From Cronobacter universalis NCTC 9529 (GTDB taxonomy: Bacteria; Pseudomonadota; Gammaproteobacteria; Enterobacterales; Enterobacteriaceae): DNA of 64,000 nucleotides. Every line of letters starts with the position of its first letter. Position 1 is the first letter of the stretch. The stretch spans positions 3,596,001-3,660,000 of the forward strand of contig NZ_CP012257.1 in assembly GCF_001277175.1 (NCBI RefSeq), written 5' to 3'. A program made the translations under genes and the position numbers. The notes beneath the pieces are model-generated. The model saw nothing but the letters and a program-made list of their open reading frames with translations. It searched no databases and was not told the origin of the DNA. Positions 38,362 through 48,230 of this stretch are shown one piece after another.

Positions 38362-38781
38362 GTGACGGAAATAACCTCCAGCCACCAATATTTCACTTTA
38401 GATAAGCAAGAAGAACAGAAATTTATCTTAAGTCAGAATTTGCAGGCGCTGATTAATGAAAAAAATGAAGCCATCGCCGGTTATACCCGGGCCGTGCTGA
38501 CGATACCGGCCGCCCTGGTACAGCTGAAATGGCAGAATCGCCGCGAAATCTATCCGTTGCTGGTGAAAGAAGAGGTGTATGGCGCCGTACTGGAAGAGAT
38601 AATGAATCGTCACCCGCAGCTGCGCGCGCAAGTGATGGCCGCGATTGAAGAGCATTATCAGCAGATTAAAGCGCAGGAAGCGGAAACGCTAATGCTAAGC
38701 CGCAAGCTCGCTGATGGTAACTACCAGACCTCATCCGTCACGCCGCTTCCTGAACCGCCCGCCGCCTCAACCGACAAGTAG
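38362..38781 (+). CDS. Unrecognised small helical protein
   Basis: 139 residues from a GTG start (38362), with a weak ribosome site in the end of the previous gene. Mostly charged helix (QEEQKFILSQNLQALINEK, RREIYPLLVKEEVYGAVLEE) and a Pro/Ser-rich tail. No family recognised. Its 3' end overlaps the convergent DeoR-type gene by 15 bases. With 37955-38356 it forms a two-gene unit; function unknown. Confidence 0.6.
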   Translation: MTEITSSHQYFTLDKQEEQKFILSQNLQALINEKNEAIAGYTRAVLTIPAALVQLKWQNRREIYPLLVKEEVYGAVLEEIMNRHPQLRAQVMAAIEEHYQQIKAQEAETLMLSRKLADGNYQTSSVTPLPEPPAASTDK

Positions 38782-39507
38782 CGCGCCTGCGCCCTGTCCG
38801 CCGTTTTCCTCCTGCGTTATCACCTCCGTCACCTGCTCCAGCGTTCCGATTCGCACCTCACCGGTACGATTACGCTTGCTACGGTCTATCAACAACAGCG
38901 ATTGCGCCGCCCGGCGCAGCAGCAGCGTTTTGTATTCTGCGTTCCACGAGCGCGCGTCCCAGATGCCGCCCGCTTCATCAATGCCCTGGCATGAGAAAAG
39001 AAACAGATCGATATCGATATGCTTCAGTAACGCGGGCAGCGACGGGTTTTCATAACAGGCCGCCTGGCGATGCAGAATGCCGCCGGTGCTGATAAGCGTT
39101 ATCTGCTCGCGTCTGGCGACCTCCTGCCCTATCCGCACGCTGTTGGTGAAAATCGTGAGGGGCACGTCCGGCAACTGGCGCGCCAGATACCAGCACGTCG
39201 TGCTGGCGTCGAGCGCCACCACCATTCCGGCATCGAGCCAGTGCAGCGCGTTGCGCGCGATATCCATTTTATGCGCATGGTGGCTTTTCACGCGCGCCTC
39301 GAAGGGATCGTCATGGCTCGGCGCATCGCGGCGTAATACCCTCGCCCGCCCGTGGCTGCGCAGAATCTTTCCGGCGCGCTGTAGCTCGCTCAGATCGCGC
39401 CGGATGGTCTCCTGACTCACCGCCAGGCGGCTTGCCAGCGCCTGGGTGGTCAGCGCCTCGTGCGTCCATAAGAGCCTGATAATTTTCTGCTGGCGCTCGT
39501 TTTTCAT
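38767..39507 (-). CDS. DeoR-family transcriptional regulator
   Basis: 246 residues. The N-terminal HTH (EALTTQALASRLAVSQETIRRDLSEL) and the C-terminal DeoR sensor domain (DASTTCWYLARQL, TNSVRIGQEVA, FSCQGIDEAGGIWD) are clear. The start at 39505-39507 (MKNERQQK) is chosen because the longer frame reaches far upstream into yghA in an unlikely composition. Sensor domains of this family bind sugar phosphates; the target genes are not evident here. Confidence 0.85.
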   Translation of the reverse strand: MKNERQQKIIRLLWTHEALTTQALASRLAVSQETIRRDLSELQRAGKILRSHGRARVLRRDAPSHDDPFEARVKSHHAHKMDIARNALHWLDAGMVVALDASTTCWYLARQLPDVPLTIFTNSVRIGQEVARREQITLISTGGILHRQAACYENPSLPALLKHIDIDLFLFSCQGIDEAGGIWDARSWNAEYKTLLLRRAAQSLLLIDRSKRNRTGEVRIGTLEQVTEVITQEENGGQGAGALLVG

Positions 39508-39676
39508 CCTGCTGCTCCGTCGGTAAATCGCCTGGGTTGCACGCTGTTCATTATTGCAGCAGGCGCGTGGAAAGGAGAACCGGGCCGCGCCGGAAATACA
39601 GAAAATCCTGATAATTTCCGCCAGTGCAGCATGAGGCACTACCCTTAGAGGACGCTTTGATAACGAGGAGGAACTT

Positions 39677-40573
39677 ATGGCGAACGACCAGAACAAGATC
39701 CAGGACCCGACAACCCAGTACTTCACCGGGGAATATCCACAGCAGAAACAGCCTGCGCCGGGCATTCAGGCCAAAATGGAGCCGGTGCCGGACTGCGGCG
39801 AGAAAAGCTACAAGGGGAGTGGTCGCCTTCAGGATCGTAAGGCACTGGTGACAGGGGGCGATTCCGGTATCGGTCGCGCTGCCGCCATTGCTTACGCGCG
39901 AGAAGGCGCGGACGTGGTGCTGAACTACCTCCCGGAGGAGCAGCAGGACGCCGAAGAAGTGAAGGCGTTGATTGAAGAGGCGGGTCGCAAAGCGGTGCTG
40001 ATCCCAGGCGATCTGACCGACGAGAAATTCGCCCGCGATCTGGTGCATCGCGCCATTCAGGAACTGGGCGGGCTGGATATCCTGGCGCTGGTGGCCGGTA
40101 AACAGACGGCGGTTGAGGATATCGCGAATCTGACCAGCGAGCAGTTCCAGAAAACCTATGCGACTAACGTATTCGCGCTGTTCTGGATAACCCAGGAAGC
40201 GCTGCCGCACCTGAAACCGGGCGCGAGCATTATCACGACGTCGTCTATTCAGGCGTATCAGCCAAGCCCGCATCTGCTGGATTACGCGTCCACCAAGGCC
40301 GCTATCCTCAACTACAGCCGCGGGCTTGCCAAACAGGTGGCGGAAAAAGGCATTCGCGTGAATATCGTGGCCCCTGGCCCTATCTGGACGCCGCTGCAGA
40401 TCTGCGGGGGTCAGCCGCAGGAGAAAATCCCGCAGTTCGGCCAGCAGACGCCGCTTAAACGCGCCGGTCAGCCGGCGGAGCTGGCGCCGATTTACGTCTA
40501 TCTGGCAAGCCAGGAATCAAGCTACGTCACCGCGGAAGTTCACGGTGTCACCGGCGGCGAACACCTGAGTTAA
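39677..40573 (+). CDS. yghA: NADP-dependent aldehyde reductase YghA (short-chain dehydrogenase)
   Basis: 298 residues. Rossmann motif [11 protein letters not shown] and the catalytic Tyr-x3-Lys in [11 protein letters not shown] are present, preceded by the Ser of TTSSIQ. It follows E. coli YghA along its whole length. The ribosome site GAGGAGGAAC lies just before the ATG. Family members of this type reduce aldehydes. It lies beside exbD as in E. coli. Confidence 0.93.
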   Translation: MANDQNKIQDPTTQYFTGEYPQQKQPAPGIQAKMEPVPDCGEKSYKGSGRLQDRKALVTGGDSGIGRAAAIAYAREGADVVLNYLPEEQQDAEEVKALIEEAGRKAVLIPGDLTDEKFARDLVHRAIQELGGLDILALVAGKQTAVEDIANLTSEQFQKTYATNVFALFWITQEALPHLKPGASIITTSSIQAYQPSPHLLDYASTKAAILNYSRGLAKQVAEKGIRVNIVAPGPIWTPLQICGGQPQEKIPQFGQQTPLKRAGQPAELAPIYVYLASQESSYVTAEVHGVTGGEHLS

Positions 40574-40595
40574 TCGCCAGACGCTGGGCAATAAA

Positions 40596-40620
40596 AAAGC
40601 GCGGCTTATGCCGCGCTTTT
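40596..40620. terminator. Bidirectional terminator between yghA and exbD
   Basis: AAAAGCGCGGC and GCCGCGCTTTT arms around TTAT serve both converging genes. Confidence 0.88.
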
Positions 40621-40641
40621 CTTTGGCTGAAAGCGTAAGCG

Positions 40642-41067
40642 TTACTTCGCTTTTGTCACTTCCTGGCCGACCAGCCCGATTTTCAGATAGCCCGCCTGGT
40701 GCAGCGTATCCATCACGTTCATCATGGTTTCGTAGTCGACGGTTTTATCCGCGCGGAAGAAAATCGTGGTGTCTTTCTTGCCGCCGGTCTGGGCGTCGAG
40801 CGCGCTAATCATCGAATCACGCGTCACCGGATCGTTGCCGATAAACATCGTTTTATCGGCCTTCACCGACAGATAGACCGGTTTCTCCGGGCGCGGCTGC
40901 GGCTGGCTGGACGCCGCCGGCAGGTTCACCTTCACATCGACCGTCGCGAGCGGCGCCGCCACCATAAAGATAATCAGCAGCACCAGCATCACGTCAATAA
41001 ACGGCGTGACGTTAATTTCGTGCATTTCGCCGTTATCATCGAGATTTTCGTTAAAACGCATCGCCAT
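40642..41067 (-). CDS. exbD: Biopolymer transport protein ExbD
   Basis: 141 residues. A single membrane helix (VMLVLLIIFMVAAPLATV) contains the essential Asp in the preceding INVTPFIDVML. The periplasmic domain follows. With ExbB and TonB it turns proton-motive force into energy for outer-membrane siderophore and cobalamin uptake. It starts four bases after the exbB stop, in the same operon. Confidence 0.95.
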   Translation of the reverse strand: MAMRFNENLDDNGEMHEINVTPFIDVMLVLLIIFMVAAPLATVDVKVNLPAASSQPQPRPEKPVYLSVKADKTMFIGNDPVTRDSMISALDAQTGGKKDTTIFFRADKTVDYETMMNVMDTLHQAGYLKIGLVGQEVTKAK

Positions 41068-41071
41068 AGGA

Positions 41072-41806
41072 TTAACCTAAACGCAGTTTTTGAGCGGTAC
41101 GCACCGGCTGCGCCTGGGCGCTCGCCTCGAGATCCAGATCGCGGCTTTGCAGCAGCAGCACCTGAGCGGCCACATCGCCAAGTGTCGCTTTATAGCTGCC
41201 GATGGTGCGCGCGAAAATGTTATAGATAACCACCGCCGGGATAGCGGCGACAAGACCAATGGCCGTCGCGAGCAGCGCTTCGGCGATACCCGGCGCCACG
41301 ACCGCGAGGTTAGTGGTCTGCGACTGGGCGATGCCGATAAAGCTGTTCATGATGCCCCACACGGTGCCGAACAGTCCGACAAACGGCGAAATCGCGCCGA
41401 TGGTCGCGAGATAACCGTTGCCGCGCCCCATGTGACGCCCTGCCGCCGCCACGCGACGCTCAAGACGAAAACCGGTGCGCTCTTTAATGCCTTCGTTATC
41501 TTCGCTGCCTGCCGAAAGCTCGCGCTCATTCTGCGCTTCTTCGATAAGCCGCGCGCTCAGGCTTTTCGGGCCGAAACGTTCGGCCATTTCACGCGCGTCG
41601 TCCAGCGTGCGGGCGCCCGCCAGCTCCTGCTGTTCGCGCTTAAGACGGCGTTTGTGGCCGGACAGCTCAACGCTTTTGCTAAAGAAAATCGCCCAGGTCA
41701 CGACGGAAGCCAGAATGAGGCCAATCATGACGATTTTCACCACGATGTCGGCATGCTGATACATGCCCCAGACGGAAAGATCCGTCTGCATCAAATTATT
41801 TCCCAC
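41072..41806 (-). CDS. exbB: Biopolymer transport protein ExbB
   Basis: 244 residues with three membrane helices; close to E. coli ExbB from MGNNLMQTDLSVWGMYQHAD to the end. The conserved pore region GYLATIGAISPFVGLFGTVW and LLATAIGLVAAIPAVVIYN are intact. It forms the pentamer around the ExbD dimer. It is divergent from metC, with iron and methionine control sites between. Confidence 0.96.
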   Translation of the reverse strand: MGNNLMQTDLSVWGMYQHADIVVKIVMIGLILASVVTWAIFFSKSVELSGHKRRLKREQQELAGARTLDDAREMAERFGPKSLSARLIEEAQNERELSAGSEDNEGIKERTGFRLERRVAAAGRHMGRGNGYLATIGAISPFVGLFGTVWGIMNSFIGIAQSQTTNLAVVAPGIAEALLATAIGLVAAIPAVVIYNIFARTIGSYKATLGDVAAQVLLLQSRDLDLEASAQAQPVRTAQKLRLG

Positions 41807-41868
41807 TGTGCATCTCCAGGACGAAAGTCACAAAACTGCTCATAATGATATCAAAATGACATCGAATT

Positions 41869-41887
41869 GATAGTAGTTCTCATTAGT
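41869..41887. promoter_or_regulatory. Candidate Fur box upstream of exbB
   Basis: The 19 bases at 41869-41887 keep the GATA...TCATTA skeleton of the Fur consensus (about 12 of 19 by eye); another ATAATGATA stretch lies at 41842-41850. Fur control of exbB is known in E. coli. Confidence 0.45.
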
Positions 41888-42024
41888 ATTTGCATGGTGC
41901 GCCAGCGCAACTTTTTTTTCTTTGCGCTCAGACAGGAAAGGCGTTCAGATGACGTTTTTTCATCTTTCGCATCAGAACGAAATCAGCGCGAGGCGGCGAC
42001 GATTTTCCGTGGTAACGTAGGTTT

Positions 42025-42048
42025 AGACATCCAGACGTTCAGACAGGG
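42025..42048. promoter_or_regulatory. Three abutting MetJ (met) boxes before metC
   Basis: AGACATCC, AGACGTTC and AGACAGGG are three consecutive 8-base units, each beginning AGAC, as in the MetJ consensus AGACGTCT. They end eight bases before the metC ATG, so MetJ with S-adenosylmethionine should block both transcription and the ribosome-site region. Confidence 0.75.
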
Positions 42049-42055
42049 GAAATCC

Positions 42056-43243
42056 ATGACCGACAAACACATTGAGACGGCGCTGATCCAGGCCGGACGC
42101 GCCAAACGTTACACGCAGGGATCGGTGAACAGCGTGATTCAGCGTGCGTCATCGCTGGTGTTTGACAGCGTGGAAGCGAAAAAACAGGCCACCGCCGGGC
42201 GCGCGCAGGGCGAACTGTTTTACGGCCGGCGCGGCACGCTGACCCATTTTTCACTTCAGGAGGCGATGTGCGAGCTGGAAGGCGGCGCGGGTTGCGCGCT
42301 GTTCCCGTGCGGCGCGGCGGCGGTCGCCAACACGATTCTGGCGTTTGTCGAACAGGGCGATCATGTGCTGGTAACCAACAGCGCGTATGAGCCGACTCAG
42401 GATTTCTGCACCAAAATTCTCACTAAGCTTGGCGTCACGACCACCTGGTTCGATCCGCTGGCGGGCGACGGCATTACACGGCACCTTCAGCCCAACACCA
42501 AAGTGGTGTTTCTGGAATCGCCCGGCTCCATCACGATGGAAGTGCATGACGTGCCCGCGATTGTCGCGGCGGTGCGTCGCGTCGCCCCTGACGCCGTCAT
42601 TATGATGGACAACACCTGGGCGGCGGGCATTCTGTTTAAGGCGCTCGATTTCGGCGTCGATATCTCCATTCAGGCAGGCACCAAATATCTGGTCGGGCAT
42701 TCGGACGCGATGATAGGCACCGCGGTTGCCAACGCCCGCTGCTGGGATACGCTTCGCGAGAATGCTTATCTGATGGGCCAGATGGCGGACGCCGACTCCG
42801 CGTATGTCACCAGCCGCGGCCTGCGCACGCTGGCGGTGCGCCTGCGCCAGCACGAAGAGAGCGGCCTGCATGTAGCGCAGTGGCTGGCGGCGCATCCGCA
42901 GGTGGCGCGCGTCAATCATCCGGCGCTGCCTGGCAGCAAAGGCCATGAATTCTGGAAACGCGATTTTAGCGGGGCCAGCGGTCTCTTCTCTTTTATTCTC
43001 GATAAACGGCTTAACGACGCAGAGCTGGCGCGTTATCTCGATAATTTCGCGCATTTCAGCATGGCCTATTCCTGGGGCGGCTATGAATCGCTGATCCTCG
43101 CCAACCAGCCGGAAGAGCTCGCGGCGATCCGTCCGGCGGGGGGCGTCGACTTCACCGGCACGCTGGTGCGCCTGCATATCGGGCTCGAAAACGTGGAAGA
43201 TTTAATCGCCGATCTGGACGCGGCCTTCCGTCGCATCGCCTGA
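42056..43243 (+). CDS. metC: Cystathionine beta-lyase MetC
   Basis: PLP enzyme that splits cystathionine to homocysteine, pyruvate and ammonia in methionine synthesis. PLP Lys210 is in [16 protein letters not shown]. The [10 protein letters not shown] and [13 protein letters not shown] segments match E. coli MetC. The ATG at 42056 has CAGGGGAA upstream and gives 395 residues; a longer in-frame start at 41867 would run through the regulatory sites. Confidence 0.95.
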   Translation: MTDKHIETALIQAGRAKRYTQGSVNSVIQRASSLVFDSVEAKKQATAGRAQGELFYGRRGTLTHFSLQEAMCELEGGAGCALFPCGAAAVANTILAFVEQGDHVLVTNSAYEPTQDFCTKILTKLGVTTTWFDPLAGDGITRHLQPNTKVVFLESPGSITMEVHDVPAIVAAVRRVAPDAVIMMDNTWAAGILFKALDFGVDISIQAGTKYLVGHSDAMIGTAVANARCWDTLRENAYLMGQMADADSAYVTSRGLRTLAVRLRQHEESGLHVAQWLAAHPQVARVNHPALPGSKGHEFWKRDFSGASGLFSFILDKRLNDAELARYLDNFAHFSMAYSWGGYESLILANQPEELAAIRPAGGVDFTGTLVRLHIGLENVEDLIADLDAAFRRIA

Positions 43244-43361
43244 AGTGAAAAAAAACCGCGTTATCCCAGGAAAAGAGAAGGTTTGTTGAAGCTGTAGTGC
43301 AGATGCGGCGGTACATTTAAGGGTACAATAGGGGCAATTCCGCTGTTCCACAGGATCTCCC

Positions 43362-44015
43362 ATGGCTGTTATCCAGGATATTATCGCTGCGCTCTGGCAT
43401 CACGATTTTGCCGCGCTGGCGGACCCGCATGTCGTTGGCGTTGTCTGGTGCGTGATGTTTGCCACGCTGTTTTTAGAAAACGGTCTGCTGCCGGCGTCGT
43501 TTCTGCCGGGCGACAGCCTGCTGCTGCTGGCGGGCGCGATGGTGGCCCAGGGCGTGATGGATTTTGTGCCGACGCTTGTGATCCTCACCTCGGCGGCGAG
43601 CCTCGGCTGCTGGCTGAGCTACGTACAAGGGAGATGGCTCGGCAACACCCGCGTCGTGCGCGGCTGGCTCGCGCAGCTACCGGCGAAATACCATCACCGC
43701 GCCACCTGCATGTTCGATCGCCACGGCCTGCTGGCGCTGCTGAGCGGCCGTTTCCTGGCGTTTGTGCGCACGCTGCTGCCGACGATGGCGGGCATCTCCG
43801 GGCTCTCTAACCGCCGTTTCCAGATCTTCAACTGGCTGAGCGCCGTGATTTGGGTCGGCGTGGTGACTGGCTTTGGCTATGCGCTCAGCATGATCCCGTT
43901 TGTGAAACGTCATGAAGATCAGGTGATGACCTTCCTGATGATCCTGCCCATCGCGCTGCTGGTCATCGGCCTGCTTGGCGCGCTGTTGGTGGTATTAAAG
44001 AAAAAAGCGCAGTAA
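43362..44015 (+). CDS. yghB: YghB, DedA-family inner-membrane protein
   Basis: 217 residues. Members of the DedA family are proposed lipid flippases or proton-dependent transporters; YghB with YqjA is needed for cell division and envelope health in E. coli. The conserved [21 protein letters not shown] and [17 protein letters not shown] motifs are present. Located after metC as in E. coli. Confidence 0.94.
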   Translation: MAVIQDIIAALWHHDFAALADPHVVGVVWCVMFATLFLENGLLPASFLPGDSLLLLAGAMVAQGVMDFVPTLVILTSAASLGCWLSYVQGRWLGNTRVVRGWLAQLPAKYHHRATCMFDRHGLLALLSGRFLAFVRTLLPTMAGISGLSNRRFQIFNWLSAVIWVGVVTGFGYALSMIPFVKRHEDQVMTFLMILPIALLVIGLLGALLVVLKKKAQ

Positions 44016-44043
44016 GTCTTTCCGGGCGGAGCGCAGGCTCCGC

Positions 44044-44937
44044 TCACGACAGCGCGCGCAGGCGCGCGGCATCCTCTCCCGGCGTCACCCCGAAATAGCG
44101 TTTAAATTCACGGCTGAACTGCGACGCGCTCTCATACCCCACCTGCATCGCCGCCGCGCTGGCCTTCATGCCGTTATGCGCCATCAGCAGCCGCGCCTTC
44201 TGCAACCGCCAGGTTTTCAGGTATTGCAGCGGCGACGTGCTGGTTACCGCTTTGAAATTATGATGAAACGCCGAGACGCTCATGTTGGCTTCCGCCGCCA
44301 GTTGCTCGACCGTCAGGCTTTCGGCGTAGCGGGTTTCGATGCGCCTTATCGCGCGGCTTATCAGGCTGAAATGCGTCTGGCGGCTCACCAGCGCCATCAG
44401 CGCCCCGCCGCCCGGCCCTTTCAGCACGTGGTAGAGAATTTCGCGCACGATCTGTTTGCCAAGAATGCGCGCATCCAGCGGCGCTTCCAGCACCTCTATC
44501 AACCGTTCGACGGCGCAGAGGATCTCATCGGTCAGCACGCCGGAATTAATCCCGCACGAGCAGGTCGCAGGCCGGAAATGGTCATCCTCGCCAATCTCCA
44601 TCACCAGCGCCTGAAGCTGGAGCACATCGATATTAATGCGGATGCCCGCGAGCGGCTCTTGCGCTGTGGCGAAGGTTTCGCACTCAAACGGCAGCGGCAC
44701 CGTCAGCAGCAGATATTCACGCGGATCGTAACGGAACACCTTATCGTTGAGATAACCCGTTTTATGGCCGGAAAAGAGAAATATGATGCCGGGCTGATAA
44801 ATCACCGGCGTGCGCGCGCCGGGCGTCGTACCGTAGAGCAGGCGCACCTCCGGCGGCAAAAAACTCTGCGTTTTTTCTTTCTCTTTTAAGCGTTTAATCT
44901 CGCCGGTGATATACCGACACACTGCATCGCGATTCAT
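44044..44937 (-). CDS. yqhC: AraC-family activator YqhC
   Basis: 297 residues. N-terminal AraC_N-type sensor domain and a C-terminal double HTH ([20 protein letters not shown], then [20 protein letters not shown]). In E. coli YqhC responds to reactive aldehydes and activates yqhD and dkgA, which follow here divergently. Three Cys (TCSCGIN near residue 160) could take part in electrophile sensing. Confidence 0.92.
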   Translation of the reverse strand: MNRDAVCRYITGEIKRLKEKEKTQSFLPPEVRLLYGTTPGARTPVIYQPGIIFLFSGHKTGYLNDKVFRYDPREYLLLTVPLPFECETFATAQEPLAGIRINIDVLQLQALVMEIGEDDHFRPATCSCGINSGVLTDEILCAVERLIEVLEAPLDARILGKQIVREILYHVLKGPGGGALMALVSRQTHFSLISRAIRRIETRYAESLTVEQLAAEANMSVSAFHHNFKAVTSTSPLQYLKTWRLQKARLLMAHNGMKASAAAMQVGYESASQFSREFKRYFGVTPGEDAARLRALS

Positions 44938-45127
44938 TAACAGCGGCTCCCGATCGCCCTTTCATCCGGCGTCCAGTGTGCGAAAAAAATCCGGTTTCCT
45001 CCAGAGGCAAAGAGAAATGGGCAAGAGAAAGGCAGGAATGAGCATTGAGGCTGCGCGCCCCCGCGCCGAGAATAGTCGTCAACCCTGCACGCCTGATGCG
45101 TGACGTTTATTCCATAAGGAGTTTTCG

Positions 45128-46291
45128 ATGAACAACTTTAACCTCCATAACCCGACCCATATCGCCTTTGGTAAAGGTGCCATCAGCGAACTGCGCGCGC
45201 TCATTCCGGCCGACAGCCGCGTGCTGGTGACTTACGGCGGCGGCAGCGTCAAAAAAACCGGCGTGCTCGATCAGGTCTACAGCGCGCTGAACGGCCTTAA
45301 CGTGCTGGAGTTCGGCGGCATCGAACCTAACCCGTCTTATGAGACGCTGATGAACGCCGTTGATCTGGTGCGTAAAGAAAAAGTGACGTTTTTACTGGCT
45401 GTCGGCGGCGGTTCTGTCCTGGATGGCACGAAATTTATCGCAGCCGCCGCGCACTATCCGTCCTCGCGCGATCCGTGGCATATCCTCGAAACCCGCGGTA
45501 GCGAAATCGCCAGCGCCATCCCGATGGGCTCCGTCCTGACGCTGCCTGCGACCGGCTCGGAATCCAACAAAGGCGCGGTGGTTTCGCGTCGCGCCACGGG
45601 TGACAAACAGGCGTTCCACTCCGCGCATGTTCAGCCGCGTTTCGCCATTCTCGACCCGGTTTACACCTACACGCTGCCGCCGCGCCAGGTGGCGAACGGC
45701 GTGGTGGACGCTTTTGTTCACACCGTCGAGCAGTACGTCACCTATCCGGTGAACGCTAAAATTCAGGACCGCTTCGCGGAAGGCATTCTGCTGACGCTTA
45801 TCGAAGAGGGCCCGAAAGCGCTGAAAGAGCCGGAAAACTACGACGTGCGTGCCAACCTGATGTGGGCCGCGACCCAGGCGCTGAACGGGCTTATCGGCGC
45901 GGGCGTGCCGCAGGACTGGGCGACGCATATGCTCGGCCATGAACTGACCGCGATGCACGGGCTGGATCACGCCCAGACGCTGGCGGTGGTGCTGCCGGCG
46001 CTCTGGAACGAGAAGCGCAATGAGAAGCGCGCCAAACTGCTGCAATACGCCGAGCGCGTCTGGAATATCACCGAAGGCAGCGACGATGAGCGCATCGACG
46101 CCGCGATTGCCGCCACCCGCCGCTTCTTCGAAACCATGGGCGCCCCGACCCGCCTGAGCGATTACGGCCTGGACGGCAGTTCTATCCCGGCGCTGCTGGC
46201 GAAGCTTGAAGAGCACGGCCTTACCGCGCTTGGCGAGCACAACGATATTACGCTCGACGTGAGCCGCCGCATTTACGAAGCCGCACGCTAA
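45128..46291 (+). CDS. yqhD: NADPH-dependent aldehyde/alcohol dehydrogenase YqhD
   Basis: 387 residues, iron/zinc-type group III alcohol dehydrogenase. The nucleotide site GGGSVLDGTKF, and metal ligands in VVDAFVHTVEQYV and HELTAMHGLDHAQ are visible. It reduces short aldehydes such as methylglyoxal, furfural and acrolein. An AAGGAG ribosome site precedes the ATG. Regulated by the divergent YqhC and followed by dkgA, as in E. coli. Confidence 0.96.
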   Translation: MNNFNLHNPTHIAFGKGAISELRALIPADSRVLVTYGGGSVKKTGVLDQVYSALNGLNVLEFGGIEPNPSYETLMNAVDLVRKEKVTFLLAVGGGSVLDGTKFIAAAAHYPSSRDPWHILETRGSEIASAIPMGSVLTLPATGSESNKGAVVSRRATGDKQAFHSAHVQPRFAILDPVYTYTLPPRQVANGVVDAFVHTVEQYVTYPVNAKIQDRFAEGILLTLIEEGPKALKEPENYDVRANLMWAATQALNGLIGAGVPQDWATHMLGHELTAMHGLDHAQTLAVVLPALWNEKRNEKRAKLLQYAERVWNITEGSDDERIDAAIAATRRFFETMGAPTRLSDYGLDGSSIPALLAKLEEHGLTALGEHNDITLDVSRRIYEAAR

Positions 46292-46396
46292 GCTTTTTGC
46301 CGGCGAGCTTTCGTTTTTGGCTATTTCGACCAGACTTAACTCACTGACTTGCGCCGGGGCAGCTTGCCCCGGTGTGTTAGCTCAAAAGGAGGAAAT

Positions 46397-47224
46397 ATGG
46401 CAAATCCAGGCGTAATTAAGCTGCATGACGGCAACCTGATGCCCCAGCTCGGCCTCGGCGTATGGCAGGCGACTAACGATGACGTCGTCACCGCGATTCA
46501 TAAGGCGCTGGAGGTGGGCTACCGCTCTATCGATACCGCAGCGGCCTATAAGAACGAACAAGGCGTGGGCGACGCGCTGAAAAGCGCAGGCGTTGCGCGC
46601 GATGAGTTATTCATTACCACCAAACTCTGGAACGACGATCAGAAGCGTCCGCGCGAGGCGCTGGAAGAGAGCCTCGAAAAGCTGCAACTCGACTATGTGG
46701 ATCTCTATCTGATGCACTGGCCGGTACCGGCTATCGACCGCTATGTCGATGCCTGGAAAGGCATGATCGAGCTGCAGCAGGAAGGGCTCATCAAGAGCAT
46801 CGGCGTCTGTAACTTTAACGTTGAGCACCTGCAACGCATCATTGATGAAACGGGCGTGACGCCGGTTATCAACCAGATTGAGCTGCACCCGCTGCTGCAA
46901 CAGCGTCAGTTGCACGCCTGGAACGCCACGCACAAGATCCAGACGGAATCCTGGAGCCCGCTGGCGCAGGGCGGCGAAGGCGTGTTTGACCAGAAAATTA
47001 TTCGCGAACTGGCGGATAAATATGGCAAAACCCCGGCGCAGATTGTGATTCGCTGGCATCTTGACTGCGGTCTGGTCGTTATCCCGAAATCCGTGACGCC
47101 GGCGCGTATCGCGGAAAACTTTAACGTCTGGGATTTCCGTCTGGATAAAGACGAGCTCAGCGAAATCGCGAAACTCGACCAGGGCAAACGCCTCGGCCCG
47201 GATCCAGAACAGTTCGGCGGTTAA
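46397..47224 (+). CDS. dkgA: 2,5-diketo-D-gluconate reductase A (aldo-keto reductase)
   Basis: 275 residues, AKR5 family. The tetrad appears as Asp in SIDTAAAYKNE, Tyr in AAAYKNEQGVG, Lys in FITTKLW and His in YLMHWPVP; the NADPH-binding motif is IPKSVTPARIAENF. It detoxifies methylglyoxal and other aldehydes in E. coli. The start at 46397 is behind AAAGGAGGAAAT, one of the strongest ribosome sites in the window. Confidence 0.95.
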   Translation: MANPGVIKLHDGNLMPQLGLGVWQATNDDVVTAIHKALEVGYRSIDTAAAYKNEQGVGDALKSAGVARDELFITTKLWNDDQKRPREALEESLEKLQLDYVDLYLMHWPVPAIDRYVDAWKGMIELQQEGLIKSIGVCNFNVEHLQRIIDETGVTPVINQIELHPLLQQRQLHAWNATHKIQTESWSPLAQGGEGVFDQKIIRELADKYGKTPAQIVIRWHLDCGLVVIPKSVTPARIAENFNVWDFRLDKDELSEIAKLDQGKRLGPDPEQFGG

Positions 47225-47300
47225 TCGCGCCTGTTGGCGGCAAAAAGAAAAAACAGCATACTACGCAAGCCTGTTTACGGACGTTTGAGGACCTGTTCCG

Positions 47301-47810
47301 ATGAAGCACCGCTTAGCGTTAGTTATGCTGTTTTTTTCCGCCAGCACGCTGGCGCAGGGGGAAGCACAGACCCCCACGCAATTTCTGAAATCGCTCTACC
47401 AGAGTTACGCCAAAGGCAACGAACCGGTGGATTTTGCAAGCACCGGCGAGCAGCAGATCCTCTCCGATCGCCTGCTGAATCTGGTGGAAGAAGATACCCG
47501 CCTCTCCGGCGGTGAAGTCGGCTTTCTCGATTACGATCCCATCTGCTATTGCCAGGACTGGGACGATCTGGCCGTGGATAAGATAAATGTCACTAACAGC
47601 GACGCCACGCACGCCAAAGCCACGATCACCTTCCGTCCGTTCCGCAGTTCGCCGGATGCCACCACCCAGAGCTTCGCGCTGATTAACGAGAAGGGCCGCT
47701 GGCGCATCGACGACATCATGAACGGCAACGGCAGCCTCTATAAATCGTTGCAGGAGAGCGGCCAACAGCTGCGCGCCGATAAAACAAACAACGATACCGT
47801 CTCTCCCTGA
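47301..47810 (+). CDS. yqhG: YqhG-like DUF3828 exported protein
   Basis: 169 residues. Signal peptide (about 1-18, ending TLAQ), then a single DUF3828 unit with LDYDPICYCQDWDDL and GRWRIDDIMNGNGSL. E. coli YqhG carries two such units (about 300 residues), so this is a half-length form. It follows dkgA as in E. coli. Function unknown; periplasmic location likely. Confidence 0.8.
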   Translation: MKHRLALVMLFFSASTLAQGEAQTPTQFLKSLYQSYAKGNEPVDFASTGEQQILSDRLLNLVEEDTRLSGGEVGFLDYDPICYCQDWDDLAVDKINVTNSDATHAKATITFRPFRSSPDATTQSFALINEKGRWRIDDIMNGNGSLYKSLQESGQQLRADKTNNDTVSP

Positions 47811-47822
47811 GCCCGACGCAAT

Positions 47823-47854
47823 AAAAAACGGCTTGCCGCTGGCAAGCCGTTTTT
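47823..47854. terminator. Bidirectional terminator between yqhG and the ABM gene
   Basis: AAAAAACGGCTTGCC and GGCAAGCCGTTTTT arms serve the converging genes. Confidence 0.9.
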
Positions 47855-47869
47855 GTGTCTGCGGCAGCG

Positions 47870-48172
47870 TTACTTCGCCGGGCCGCCCGCCAGTTTATCC
47901 AGCATCATCACGCTGGACGTTTCGATATACTTCGGCAGTTCGGAGAAGAGGTGAATGATGTGCGCCGACTGTAAATGCTTTTGCAGCAGTTCGCGGCTTT
48001 CCCACTCTTCGGTCCAGACGAAACGGCGTGGATTTTCCGTGTCGCGGTTGAGCTGATACACGATACAGCCCTCTTCGGCATGCGTTTTTTCGATGACGCC
48101 GCGAAACAGCTGCTCAAGCGTCTCTTCCTTGCCAGGTTTACTGACGAAAATAGCTACTACCGGAACGGTCAT
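47870..48172 (-). CDS. Antibiotic biosynthesis monooxygenase (ABM) domain protein
   Basis: 100 residues forming a single ferredoxin-like ABM domain (VPVVAIFVSKPGKEETL, then CIVYQLNRDTENPRRFVWTEEW), similar to YgiN and LsrG-type proteins that oxidise quinols or rearrange small molecules. The start at 48172 has AGGAGTAC upstream. It lies 58 bases downstream of grxB on the same strand; a shared transcript and redox role are plausible. Confidence 0.82.
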   Translation of the reverse strand: MTVPVVAIFVSKPGKEETLEQLFRGVIEKTHAEEGCIVYQLNRDTENPRRFVWTEEWESRELLQKHLQSAHIIHLFSELPKYIETSSVMMLDKLAGGPAK

Positions 48173-48230
48173 GTTGTACTCCTGCACTCATGTTTACCAG
48201 GAAAAGCGGCGCGCCTTCTGCCCGTCGCGT

